Assembly (NCBI GenBank): GCA_902775135.1
Contig: CACYKY010000002.1
Span: 62,001-126,000 of the forward strand
Source of the DNA: an uncultured Bacteroidota bacterium
Lineage (GTDB): Bacteria > Bacteroidota > Bacteroidia > Bacteroidales > P3
DNA: 64,000 nucleotides
Reading direction: 5' to 3'
In this document: positions 8,457 through 17,057 of the stretch, in pieces
How the letters are laid out: every line of letters begins with the position of its first letter
Position numbering within the stretch: position 1 is the first letter of the stretch
Made by a program: the position numbers and the translations under genes
The notes under the pieces: generated by a model
Told to the model about the DNA's origin: nothing
Seen by the model: only the letters and a program-made list of their open reading frames with translations
Databases searched by the model: none

Positions 8457-8487
8457 CAAAATTACAAAATGTTTTTTGAATGACAAA
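8457..8487 (-). promoter_or_regulatory. Bacteroidota-type promoter of the universal stress gene
   Basis: On the minus strand: TTTG (8487-8484), 19-bp spacer, TAATTTTG (8464-8457), 27 bp before the ATG. It matches the consensus. The remaining bases to 8731 (about 240 bp) hold no gene or repeat that I can support. Confidence 0.8.
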
Positions 8488-8731
8488 ATTTTTTTTGTTT
8501 TTTCCATTGAATAAGCTTTTTTCGGACACCTTTGGATGATAAAGGAGGCTGGCGCTTTGTTAGACATTTCTCATATTGTGTTCAGAAAGGCTTATAGTTG
8601 TCTTCACAATGCCGTCCTATATATGAGATTTGACGAGGAAAAAGACTATTTGGCTGGGGTATGGGATAGGTAATTTGAGTCGATTTTGCGACATGGGTTG
8701 GGTGCTAGGGGATAACTTGTTCAAAAAAAAA

Positions 8732-8763
8732 TTTGGCCATTTAGTATAAATTATGTAATTTTG
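8732..8763 (+). promoter_or_regulatory. Bacteroidota-type promoter of the rnf operon
   Basis: TTTG at 8732-8735, 20-bp spacer, TAATTTTG at 8756-8763. It lies about 68 bp before rnfB, so a 60-nt leader is expected. Confidence 0.8.
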
Positions 8764-8830
8764 CACTCGTTTAATATATAAAATATAGTTGTAAAAATTT
8801 AACGGAAAACCTAAAACACAAAATAATAAC

Positions 8831-9736
8831 ATGACTCAACAAATCTTGATTGCGGTATTGGTATTGGGCGTCATCGGCGCCTTCTTTGCCGTGGTGCTCT
8901 ATTTTGTAGCCCAAAAATTCAAGGTGGTCGAAGACCCACTGATTGATGAGGTGGCTGAGGTGCTGCCGGGCGCCAACTGTGGCGGCTGCGGCAAGGCCGG
9001 CTGCCGTGCTTTTGCCGAGGCTTGCGTGTCTCAAGGCAACCTGGAGGGTCTGCGTTGCGCCCCCGGCGGCGACGCTGTTGCCCAAAAGATAGCCCAGTTG
9101 CTTGGATGTGCAGTGGAGCAGGGCGAGCCCCAGGTGGCTGTGGTGCGTTGCCATCCAGCAAACTGTGGTGAGAAACGTCGTTCCAACTATGATGGTCTTC
9201 GTTCTTGCGCCTTCCAGAACACGGTGTACACCGGAGAGAGTGGCTGTCCCTTCGGATGTCTTGGCTGTGGCGACTGTGTGGCCGCCTGCCAGTTCGACGC
9301 CATCCACATGGACCCCGCCACCGGCACTCCGGTGGTCGACGAAAACAAGTGCACCGCCTGCGGCGCTTGCGCCAAAGCCTGCCCCCGTCGCATCATAGAG
9401 TTGCGCAACAAGGGCAAGAAGGACCGTCGTGTCTACGTCAGCTGTGTCAACAAGGAGAAGGGCGCCCTGGCCATGAAAACCTGCTCCAACGCCTGTATCG
9501 GCTGCGGCAAGTGCGCCAAGGTGTGCCCCATGGAAGCCATCACCATCGCCGACAATCTTTCGTATATCGACTTCAACAAGTGCATCGCCTGCCGCAAGTG
9601 TGTTGTGGAGTGTCCGACGCACGCCATTGTCGATGTGAATTTCCCGGCTCCCGCCAAGAAGCCCGAGGCTCCGAAGCCCGCTGAGGCTCCTGCGGCCCCG
9701 GCTCCCGAAGCTGTGAAAGCTCCTGCAGCACAATAA
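8831..9736 (+). CDS. rnfB: Rnf electron-transport complex subunit B
   Basis: RnfB passes electrons from ferredoxin into the membrane Rnf complex. The 301-residue protein has one N-terminal membrane helix (residues 4-28), then the CGGCGKAGC four-iron cluster domain, followed by several ferredoxin-type CxxCxxCxxxC motifs: CLGCGDCVAAC, CTACGACAKAC, CIGCGKCAKVC and CIACRKCVVEC. The tail is a Pro/Ala/Lys-rich linker (KKPEAPKPAEAPAAPAPE). It is the first gene of the rnfBCDGE operon. Rnf couples reduced ferredoxin and NAD+ to a Na+ or H+ gradient. Confidence 0.96.
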   Translation: MTQQILIAVLVLGVIGAFFAVVLYFVAQKFKVVEDPLIDEVAEVLPGANCGGCGKAGCRAFAEACVSQGNLEGLRCAPGGDAVAQKIAQLLGCAVEQGEPQVAVVRCHPANCGEKRRSNYDGLRSCAFQNTVYTGESGCPFGCLGCGDCVAACQFDAIHMDPATGTPVVDENKCTACGACAKACPRRIIELRNKGKKDRRVYVSCVNKEKGALAMKTCSNACIGCGKCAKVCPMEAITIADNLSYIDFNKCIACRKCVVECPTHAIVDVNFPAPAKKPEAPKPAEAPAAPAPEAVKAPAAQ

Positions 9737-9739
9737 TTT

Positions 9740-9767
9740 CAATTTCCAATTCTCAATTTTCAATTCG
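9740..9767 (+). repeat. Heptamer repeat between rnfB and rnfC
   Basis: Four CAATTTT-like 7-bp units begin 3 bp after the rnfB stop and fill the gap to rnfC. Confidence 0.8.
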
Positions 9768-9772
9768 AAAAG

Positions 9773-11101
9773 ATGAAGACTTTCAAAATGGGTGGTGTCC
9801 ACCCCGAAGAAAACAAGATATCGAACGATGCCGCCATCGAGGTGATGCCCGTGCCGCAGCAGATGGTGGTGCTGATGAACCAGCACCTCGGCGCCCCCGC
9901 CACCCCCGTGGTGCAGAAGGGCGACAAGGTGAAAGTGGGTCAGCTCATTGGCGAGGCTCAGGCCTTTATGTGCGCCAATGTCCATTCACCCGTCAGTGGT
10001 ACGGTGCAGAAGGTTGACACCTGCAAGGATGCCTTCGGCCTCACCAAGCCCGCCGTGTACATCAATGTGGAAGGCGACGAATGGATGGAGACCATTGACC
10101 GCACTCCCGATATCAAGCGTGAGTGCACGCTTGAACCCAAGGAGATTGTGGCCAAGCTGAAAGAGATGGGTATTGTGGGCCTTGGCGGCGCCACGTTCCC
10201 CGCACACATCAAATACAGTATCCCCGAAGGCAAGAAGGCCGAATATCTCATTATCAACGCTGCGGAGTGCGAGCCATATCTGACGAGCGACTACCGTGTG
10301 ATGATGGAGCATGCCGAAGAGGTGTGCATCGGTGTGAGTATCCTGCGCAAAGCCCTGGGAGTCCCCAATGCCTATATTGGCATTGAGAGCAACAAGCCCC
10401 TGGCCATTGCCAAGATGACGGAGATGGCCAAGCAGTTCCAAGGCATCATCGTGGAACCTCTGAAGGTGAAGTACCCGCAGGGCGCTGAGAAACAACTGAT
10501 CAATGCAGTCACGGGACGCAAGGTGCCCAGTGGCAAGCTGCCCATCGACGTGGGCTGTGTGGTGAGCAACCTCGGCACTGCCTTCTCTGTCTATGAGGCC
10601 ATCCAGAAGAACAAACCTCTCATTGAGAATATCCTTACCGTCACGGGCAAGAAACTCCCAAGCCAACACAACTATATTGTGCGTATCGGCACCACCTATA
10701 ACGACATCATCAAACACTCCATCGGTGAGTTGCCCGCCACAACTGGCAAGGTGATCAGCGGTGGCACAATGATGGGCAAGGCAGTGGTGAACCTCGACGC
10801 CCCGACCGTGAAGGGTAACAGTAGTGTGCTTGTCATGGACGAGGCCGAAGCCCGTCGCAATCCCGAGACGGCATGTATCCGTTGTGGCAAGTGCATGCAC
10901 GCATGCCCGATGGGACTGGAGCCCTACCTCTTCTCATCGCTGGTGAAGAACAACCGTATCGAGGAGGCCAAGGAACACAATATCCTTGACTGCATCGAAT
11001 GTGGCTGCTGCTTCTTCAGCTGCCCGGCCAACAAGCCATTGACCGACGAGATACGTCTCGGTAAGAACCGTGTCCGTGCCATGATGGCTGCCAAAAAGTA
11101 G
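9773..11101 (+). CDS. rnfC: Rnf electron-transport complex subunit C
   Basis: RnfC is the peripheral NADH/FMN-binding subunit. The 442-residue protein shows the N-terminal RnfC barrel with VHSPVSGTV, the NADH/FMN-binding segment GLGGATFPAHIK with AAECEPYLTSDYR, and two C-terminal 4Fe-4S motifs, CIRCGKCMHACP and CIECGCCFFSCP. It resembles the short RnfC type without the long alanine-rich tail of some proteobacteria. It lies 36 bp downstream of rnfB, with the gap occupied by a heptamer repeat. Confidence 0.96.
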   Translation: MKTFKMGGVHPEENKISNDAAIEVMPVPQQMVVLMNQHLGAPATPVVQKGDKVKVGQLIGEAQAFMCANVHSPVSGTVQKVDTCKDAFGLTKPAVYINVEGDEWMETIDRTPDIKRECTLEPKEIVAKLKEMGIVGLGGATFPAHIKYSIPEGKKAEYLIINAAECEPYLTSDYRVMMEHAEEVCIGVSILRKALGVPNAYIGIESNKPLAIAKMTEMAKQFQGIIVEPLKVKYPQGAEKQLINAVTGRKVPSGKLPIDVGCVVSNLGTAFSVYEAIQKNKPLIENILTVTGKKLPSQHNYIVRIGTTYNDIIKHSIGELPATTGKVISGGTMMGKAVVNLDAPTVKGNSSVLVMDEAEARRNPETACIRCGKCMHACPMGLEPYLFSSLVKNNRIEEAKEHNILDCIECGCCFFSCPANKPLTDEIRLGKNRVRAMMAAKK

Positions 11102-11149
11102 TCAAGTAGAAAAGTAGTTAAAGTAGTTAAGTAGAAAATATATTATAAT

Positions 11150-12109
11150 ATGAATCTATTAAATATATCTGGCTCGCCCCACGTGCATAGCGACGAGTCG
11201 ACAAAGAAAATCATGTGGCGCGTCAATATGGCCCTTGTGCCTGCGCTGCTGGTGGCCATAGCCTACTTTGGCATCAACGCGCTGCTGGTGAGCATCATCT
11301 CGGTGGCCGCCTGCGTGTTGTTCCAATGGCTGATTGAGAAGTTTATCCTCAAGGTTCCCACCACGGTGAGCGATGGCTCGGCAGTGGTGACGGGCCTGCT
11401 GCTTGCCTTCAACGTGCCCGCCACGGTGGACATGATGTGGATTGTCGTCATTGGTGCCCTGGTGGCCATCGGAGTTGCCAAGATGGCTTTCGGCGGCTTG
11501 GGCAAGAATCCCTTCAACCCCGCCATTGTGGGACGTATCTTCCTGCTCATCTCCTTCCCCGTGCAGATGACCACATGGCCCCAGGTGGGCGGATTGTTCC
11601 CGATGGACTTCGATGTGGCCACCGGTGCCACCCCGCTGGGAGCCTTTAAGGAGGGTGCCCTGCCTGAGGGCGTCACTTTCATGGATGCCTTCCTGGGCCA
11701 TGTCGGAGGCTCGCTTGGTGAGGTGTCGGCCATAGCCATCCTCATCGGTGCCTGCTACCTGTTGTGGAAGAAGATCATCACCTGGCACATCCCTGTGGCT
11801 TTCATTGGTACGGCATTCGTCTTCAGCGGTATCCTGTGGCTGGTGGATTCCACCGCCTATATGGATCCTTTGATGACCATCCTCACTGGTGGTATCATGC
11901 TCGGTGCCTGCTTCATGGCTACCGACATGGTGACGACCCCCATGGCCAAGAGCGGTCAGCTCATCTTTGGCTTCGGCTGTGGCCTGCTGACCATCATCAT
12001 CCGTAACTGGGGTGCCTATCCCGAGGGTGTCAGCTTCGCCATCCTGCTGATGAACTGCGTCACCCCGCTGATCAACCGTTGGTGCAAACCCCAGCGCTTC
12101 GCAAATTGA
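11150..12109 (+). CDS. rnfD: Rnf electron-transport complex subunit D
   Basis: An integral membrane flavoprotein, 319 residues with about eight to ten hydrophobic segments. ATGATPLGAF (about residues 155-164) contains the threonine that carries covalent FMN in RnfD/NqrB proteins (consensus SGATPL). The conserved FGGLGKNPFNPAIVGR segment is present. The last codons and the stop lie inside a heptamer repeat (AAATTGA units from 12103). Confidence 0.96.
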   Translation: MNLLNISGSPHVHSDESTKKIMWRVNMALVPALLVAIAYFGINALLVSIISVAACVLFQWLIEKFILKVPTTVSDGSAVVTGLLLAFNVPATVDMMWIVVIGALVAIGVAKMAFGGLGKNPFNPAIVGRIFLLISFPVQMTTWPQVGGLFPMDFDVATGATPLGAFKEGALPEGVTFMDAFLGHVGGSLGEVSAIAILIGACYLLWKKIITWHIPVAFIGTAFVFSGILWLVDSTAYMDPLMTILTGGIMLGACFMATDMVTTPMAKSGQLIFGFGCGLLTIIIRNWGAYPEGVSFAILLMNCVTPLINRWCKPQRFAN

Positions 12110-12130
12110 AAATTGAGAATTGAAAATTGA
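12103..12130 (+). repeat. Heptamer repeat across the rnfD stop codon
   Basis: Four AAATTGA-like units; the rnfD TGA (12107-12109) lies in the first. The unit is the reverse complement of the rnfB-rnfC unit, so orientation is not fixed. Confidence 0.85.
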
Positions 12131-12137
12131 AACAATT

Positions 12138-12701
12138 ATGGCAAAGAAAGCTAAATCCACATTAATCAATATGCTCCTGTCGCTGACGGCGATTGCCCTT
12201 GTGGCCGCCGCCATCCTGGCAGCCTTGAACTCAGTTACCCAAGAACCCATCGCTGCCGCGCAGAAGGCCAAGGTGGAGAATGCCATCAGCGCTGTGCTGC
12301 CGGCTTTCGCCAAGCTCGACGACCAGGAAGTTGACGGTAAGACCTGCCATGTTGCCTACGACGAGCAGGGCAATATGGTCGGCGCCGCCATTGAGGCAGG
12401 TAATGACAAAGGCTTCGGTGGCCACCTGCAATTGATGGTAGGTTTCGACGCCGACGGTCTTGTGACCGGTTATCAGATTCTCGAAACCCACGAGACTCCT
12501 GGCCTGGGAGCCAAAGCAGATGCATGGTTCCAGAAGGACGGCAAGGGCAGTGTTATCGGCAGCAAGCCTGCTGACGGCGACCTCGTCGTGAAGAAGGACG
12601 GCGGCAGTGTGGATGCCATCACGGGTTCCACCATCACTTCGCGCGCTTTCCTGAGCATCGTGAACGACGCTGCAAAGACTTTTTCCAACATCACCCGCTA
12701 A
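12138..12701 (+). CDS. rnfG: Rnf electron-transport complex subunit G
   Basis: A periplasm-facing flavoprotein with one N-terminal helix. The 187-residue form from the ATG at 12138 (MAKKAKSTLINMLLSLTAIA) gives a normal membrane anchor; the frame also opens at 12120, but those six codons come from the heptamer repeat. DAITGSTITSRAF near residues 157-170 holds the threonine for covalent FMN. HETPGLGAKA is the other conserved family motif. It is followed 12 bp later by rnfE. Confidence 0.95.
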   Translation: MAKKAKSTLINMLLSLTAIALVAAAILAALNSVTQEPIAAAQKAKVENAISAVLPAFAKLDDQEVDGKTCHVAYDEQGNMVGAAIEAGNDKGFGGHLQLMVGFDADGLVTGYQILETHETPGLGAKADAWFQKDGKGSVIGSKPADGDLVVKKDGGSVDAITGSTITSRAFLSIVNDAAKTFSNITR

Positions 12702-12713
12702 AACAGTACGATT

Positions 12714-13313
12714 ATGAACGCAAAAGATATCATTAAAAACGGTCTTATCAAGGAAAACCCCACATGGGTGCTTATCCTCGGCATGTGCCCCACGCTGGCT
12801 ACCACCACCTCGGCCATCAATGGCTTGAGCATGGGTTTGGCCACGACCTTTGTGTTGCTGATGTCCAACATTGTCATTTCGCTCCTCAAGAGCGTTATTC
12901 CTGACAAGGTGCGCATTCCGGCCTTTATCGTCATCATTGCCTCTTTCGTCACCGTGGTCGAGATGGTGATGAAAGCCTATCTGCCCGCCCTCTATGACAG
13001 CTTGGGCCTGTTCATCTCCCTCATTGTTGTGAACTGCATCGTGCTGGGTCGCGCCGAGGCCTTTGCCTCTAAAAACGGTGTCGGACATTCGGCCCTTGAC
13101 GGCCTCTTCATGGGACTTGGTTTCACCTGGGCTTTGACGTTGCTCGGCATCGTGCGTGAGTTGCTCGGCACAGGTTGCTTCTTCGGCCACAGCATTATCG
13201 GTGGAGCCGACGGCATGCTGATGATGATTCTGCCTCCGGGAGGCTTCCTGGCCTTGGGATTCCTGATGGCTTGGATTAACCACCTGCGCCGCAGAAAAGT
13301 TAAAAATTCATAA
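12714..13313 (+). CDS. rnfE: Rnf electron-transport complex subunit E
   Basis: A 199-residue polytopic membrane subunit. ENPTWVLILGMCPTLATTTS is the conserved RnfE/NqrD opening with the cysteine that helps bind the intramembrane Fe centre, and IVVNCIVLGRAEAFASKNG is the second cysteine-bearing half-site. In the usual order rnfA follows rnfE and supplies the paired subunit, but here the next gene is a secreted orphan 90 bp on, so rnfA is not in this locus. Confidence 0.95.
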   Translation: MNAKDIIKNGLIKENPTWVLILGMCPTLATTTSAINGLSMGLATTFVLLMSNIVISLLKSVIPDKVRIPAFIVIIASFVTVVEMVMKAYLPALYDSLGLFISLIVVNCIVLGRAEAFASKNGVGHSALDGLFMGLGFTWALTLLGIVRELLGTGCFFGHSIIGGADGMLMMILPPGGFLALGFLMAWINHLRRRKVKNS

Positions 13314-13402
13314 TAAATGTTAAAAGTGTGAGCCAAAAATGGCACTTCGCAGTCTTTATGGTAGAAGGACAAAAAATGTTGAATTAAAAAAGGAGTAGAA
13401 CT

Positions 13403-13855
13403 ATGAAAAAAACAACTTTGTTATTAGCCATGTTAATGGCGATGGTTTGCTTGAAAGCACAGGATTGCGAGGCGCTTCTTTTGCCCTATTTCAATAACAA
13501 CAGGGCGAGTATGGAGAACTACCAAAGGGAAGTTCCGCAGAAGTTCGAGTGGCGTTGTGCCTATGCCCGGGCCGCTTTCTACGAAGCTGACAAAGTTCCA
13601 GAAGGAGCCGATGTGTTTCAAATCAGCGAAGTGAAAAACAAGTTCACCGGCAGCAGACTTCCTTCCAACTATGTGGTTGATCTGAACTCGCTGAGTTACT
13701 ATGCTTACAACTTCTACGATTTCCAGCTGAGGTATCCTACAGGTGACAAAACCCTTTGTTTTGCCACTCCCGGTTCTACGCACCCTTATTTGGTTCTTCG
13801 GTCGATAAGTGACATGCTCAGCGTGACAAATCAAATGATTGATAACAGAGAATAA
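13403..13855 (+). CDS. Secreted protein of unknown function
   Basis: 150 residues with signal peptide MKKTTLLLAMLMAMVCLKAQ and an aromatic-rich mature part (about 130 residues) with no membrane segment. Two or more cysteines (DCEALLL, WRCAYARA, LCFATPG) could form disulfides. I do not recognise the family. It sits 11 bp upstream of a large T9SS cargo gene on the same strand, so co-transcription and a role at the cell surface are plausible. It is not rnfA. Confidence 0.75.
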   Translation: MKKTTLLLAMLMAMVCLKAQDCEALLLPYFNNNRASMENYQREVPQKFEWRCAYARAAFYEADKVPEGADVFQISEVKNKFTGSRLPSNYVVDLNSLSYYAYNFYDFQLRYPTGDKTLCFATPGSTHPYLVLRSISDMLSVTNQMIDNRE

Positions 13856-13866
13856 AACCCACGGCT

Positions 13867-16800
13867 ATGAAAAAGATACATTTGTTGTTTATCATGGGAA
13901 TGCTTGTGTCCAGCATGGCCTATTCCCAGTTGACTATCGTCAATCTTGATGCCAGTTCGAATGGTCAGGTTTTCTCTTATGACTCGACCAATACGGTGAG
14001 TGTCCAAGACAATGGTGGAGAGGGCCGTTATGTGCCGGGAGACTATTATGTTTCTGTCACTTCCACTTGCAGTCCGTTTAGGTTCTTTCTCCAATTGGAC
14101 GAGCTTGACATCGACTGCCACGACACCTTGTTCATCTACGATGGCCCCAGTACGAGTAGTCCTGTCCTTGCCAAAATAAACAATTGTACAGGCCATTACG
14201 AGGGCCAGTATATATTTGTCTCTCCCACCAATACGACTGGTGCACTCACTATTCGCTTCCTCTCGGTGGATGGTTCTACCGGTGGCCAGGGTTTTACTTT
14301 GAATACCAACTGTGGTACTCCATGCGAAAAGGTTGAGCCTGTCATCGAAAGACTCTTTTATCGTACACGCAATGGTGTAATCTACGATAGTGCATACATC
14401 CGAGATGTGCCTGTGTACGATACCTTGTGGAATATCACTGCTGGAGGAGATACAAACGGCTATAGCCGTATCGACACCAACTATTTTGTTGGTGCGCATC
14501 TCTGCGTAGGCGATGGTGTCATCTTCCGTGGACACGGAGAATACACCTATGAGTATGGTTATTATACTCCATCCGATGCTACGACGCATTTTGTATGGGA
14601 TATGGCCAACGAAGGTGATACTCTGGAAGGAAACGGATTGACAGAAATCACGTATAGCGCCTATCAAAAGACGGGCTGCTACGACATGGTTCTTTCGCTC
14701 ACCGATGTTTATGGCTGTACATCTCAGACTTATGCATCGGTCAAAGTCCGTACATCCGTCAACCCCATCAAGACCATCTTTACGCTGTCGGATCTATGCA
14801 ACTACGACTCCCTGCCCGTCAACATGGGTTATAGTGGAGAAAACGCCACGCTGACACTCCGTGAAGTGGAGTCGAACGAGACGGTTTCGAAAGTCTATGA
14901 AGTACGAACCTACATCCCCGATGGCCCCGACTGCGCTCCGGGCTATTTCGAGGCTCCCGTTACCTTCACCGAGTTCCCTGCCAGCAAGCGTATTACCCGC
15001 GCAAGCGATGTATGTTCTATTTGTATCAACATGGAGCACTCCTATATAGGAGACGTGACGGTGTCCATCATCTGTCCTACGGGTCAGGAGGCATTCCTGT
15101 GGTTTGGTAATCAGGATAGAACCACCCGTGAAGGCAATGAAAGCGGTGGTGCTGGATACGGTGGTGGTGGCACCAATCTGGGATATGCTTACGACTATGA
15201 GGCAGGCTGCGACTCCTTGGACAATCCTTTTGGCGGAGGCTTGGACTATTGCTTCTCCCGTAATGGCGACTATACACTTGTCACTGGAGAACTTGCCGAT
15301 GCTGTCGTTGGTCGCCCAACTCGTCCTGGTGCCAACAACTGTTACATTACTGGAAACAATTTCAGGGATACTTACAGCAATGTAGTCGTTGGACCGCAGC
15401 CGACCTACTTCCGTTCGTCCCCAGGCCAGACGTTCACACTCTCAGGCAACACCAAGCATCCCAGCGACCATATGGGAAAAACAGATTACTATGTCCCATA
15501 TACCGACTTCAGCGAGTTGATTGGCTGCCCCCTGAACGGCACATGGAGAATTAAGGTCAACGATAAGTGGCGCTACGATAATGGCTGGGTTTTCAATTGG
15601 TCCATGGATATCTGCGGTGTCACGCAGGATGACGACTGCAAATACACTGTCGGTATCGACTCCCTTATCTGGCGTCCTGATCCCTCACCTCAGTATCACG
15701 ACTATGACCTTGGCCGCTACCGTGGACTCGTCGTCAGAAAGTCTACTCCGACCTTGTCCTATATCTCTTCGCCCGACACCGCTGGTTTCTTCCCCATCAA
15801 TGTCTTCGTGTATGACGAGTTCGGTTGTGTCTGGGATACCACTACGCGTATCACCACCTATTGGGCTCCTATGCCTAACCTCGGCCCAGACACTTCGCTC
15901 TGCGGAGTGGACCAGGCAACCCTCGATGCCACAGACGTCCACACCGCCACCGAGAACTATAGCTATGTGTGGACTCCTTTTGGCCAAAACACTCCCACCA
16001 TCGAAACCGAGCTTGAGGCCAGTGGCGATATCGATTATGTTGCCAGTGTTACCAACACTTGTGGCCCCAGCGGCTTACGTTGCACTGTTCGCGATACCAT
16101 CAGGGTCTCTGTGCGCAAACAGCCTCTGCCCAATTTCACGCCGGAGCCCTTCACCTTCGAGGGTTGCGACCCGTTGACCATCACCTTCAATAACCAAAGT
16201 ATCGATGCCGACCGCCATTTGTGGGTCTTCGGTGATGGAGTAACCTCCGAGCTCGCCAGCCCCACGCACACCTATGCCGAAGGTGTCTACACTTTGAAGT
16301 ATTATGCCATCTCCGACGACGGCTGTATCGACTCCGTGGTCTCCGACGGCGGCATCGCGGTCTTCCCCAAACCCAATGCATCGTTTGTCTGGGATCCCGT
16401 CTATCCCTCGGTGCTCAATCCCGTGGTCACCTTCACCAATACCACCACTCCCCACACCAGCAACACCCAGTACTATTGGCAGATTCAGTACGACCGCGAC
16501 AATCCGCTCTCGTTTGAAACCCTCACCACTCGCAACGCCACATTCGACTTCTCTCGCTACAACGAAGATGTCTCCGGCAACTACAATATGCGACTCATTG
16601 CTCGCACCCGCAACCTCGCCCCTTCAGGCAATGTCATCGTCTGCCCCGATACTGCTGCCAACAACATTCTTGTCATCAACGACTTCCTGCAGTTCCCCAA
16701 TGTGGTGACGCCCAATGGCGACGGTGTCAATGATCGCTTTGTCATTCAGAATCTTGTCGACGGTCTCGGCTACCCCATCAACAGCCTCGATATCTACAAC

Positions 16801-16959
16801 CAGTGGGGTGTCCGCGTCTATCACAGAGAAAACATCGCCTCCGACGATGAATTCTGGGATCCCGCCGATGTTCCCGACGGCACCTACTTCTATCGCTTCT
16901 CCGCCCGTGGCTACAATGGCAACATCGAGCACAACGGCTCCATCGAAGTGATACACTAA
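13867..16959 (+). CDS. Large T9SS cargo protein with CUB-like, P-like, PKD and gliding-motility C-terminal (CHU_C) domains
   Basis: 1030 residues. Signal peptide MKKIHLLFIMGMLVSSMAYS; a CUB-like domain at about 25-150 (DTLFIYDGPSTSS, TIRFLSVDG); a PKD-like domain near 215-285 (HFVWDMANEGD); a proprotein-convertase-P-like jelly roll at about 370-585 (HSYIGDVTVSIICPTGQ, GTWRIKVNDKWRYDNG); a second PKD at about 755-825 (HLWVFGDGVTSELASPTHTY); and a CHU_C/type B sorting domain at about 940-1030 (FPNVVTPNGDGVNDRF, IYNQWGVRVYH). Such C-terminal domains direct export by the type IX system to the outer membrane or medium. No catalytic domain is visible, so an adhesive or structural role is inferred. 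A strong terminator follows. Confidence 0.9.
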   Translation: MKKIHLLFIMGMLVSSMAYSQLTIVNLDASSNGQVFSYDSTNTVSVQDNGGEGRYVPGDYYVSVTSTCSPFRFFLQLDELDIDCHDTLFIYDGPSTSSPVLAKINNCTGHYEGQYIFVSPTNTTGALTIRFLSVDGSTGGQGFTLNTNCGTPCEKVEPVIERLFYRTRNGVIYDSAYIRDVPVYDTLWNITAGGDTNGYSRIDTNYFVGAHLCVGDGVIFRGHGEYTYEYGYYTPSDATTHFVWDMANEGDTLEGNGLTEITYSAYQKTGCYDMVLSLTDVYGCTSQTYASVKVRTSVNPIKTIFTLSDLCNYDSLPVNMGYSGENATLTLREVESNETVSKVYEVRTYIPDGPDCAPGYFEAPVTFTEFPASKRITRASDVCSICINMEHSYIGDVTVSIICPTGQEAFLWFGNQDRTTREGNESGGAGYGGGGTNLGYAYDYEAGCDSLDNPFGGGLDYCFSRNGDYTLVTGELADAVVGRPTRPGANNCYITGNNFRDTYSNVVVGPQPTYFRSSPGQTFTLSGNTKHPSDHMGKTDYYVPYTDFSELIGCPLNGTWRIKVNDKWRYDNGWVFNWSMDICGVTQDDDCKYTVGIDSLIWRPDPSPQYHDYDLGRYRGLVVRKSTPTLSYISSPDTAGFFPINVFVYDEFGCVWDTTTRITTYWAPMPNLGPDTSLCGVDQATLDATDVHTATENYSYVWTPFGQNTPTIETELEASGDIDYVASVTNTCGPSGLRCTVRDTIRVSVRKQPLPNFTPEPFTFEGCDPLTITFNNQSIDADRHLWVFGDGVTSELASPTHTYAEGVYTLKYYAISDDGCIDSVVSDGGIAVFPKPNASFVWDPVYPSVLNPVVTFTNTTTPHTSNTQYYWQIQYDRDNPLSFETLTTRNATFDFSRYNEDVSGNYNMRLIARTRNLAPSGNVIVCPDTAANNILVINDFLQFPNVVTPNGDGVNDRFVIQNLVDGLGYPINSLDIYNQWGVRVYHRENIASDDEFWDPADVPDGTYFYRFSARGYNGNIEHNGSIEVIH

Positions 16960-16980
16960 CCCCTTTGTAATTCAACATTT

Positions 16981-17012
16981 AAAGCACCATTCATCGGAAT
17001 GGTGCTTTTTTT
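16981..17012 (+). terminator. Rho-independent terminator
   Basis: Perfect 12-bp stem AAAGCACCATTC / GAATGGTGCTTT with an ATCG loop and seven T. It separates the T9SS cargo gene from dnaG. Confidence 0.95.
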
Positions 17013-17036
17013 ATTATGCATGTCGAAAAAAAATCG

Positions 17037-17044
17037 TATCTTTG
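17037..17044 (+). promoter_or_regulatory. Probable -7 element of the dnaG promoter
   Basis: TATCTTTG followed by CAC, 13 bp before the dnaG ATG. The predicted transcript would have a very short 5' leader. No good -33 TTTG is seen. Confidence 0.5.
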
Positions 17045-17057
17045 CACCCCGAATCTC

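Noticed and set aside
13403..13855. Possible rnfA in the expected slot
   Set aside because: The product has a cleavable signal peptide and a soluble mature part, not the six membrane helices and conserved N-terminus of RnfA.
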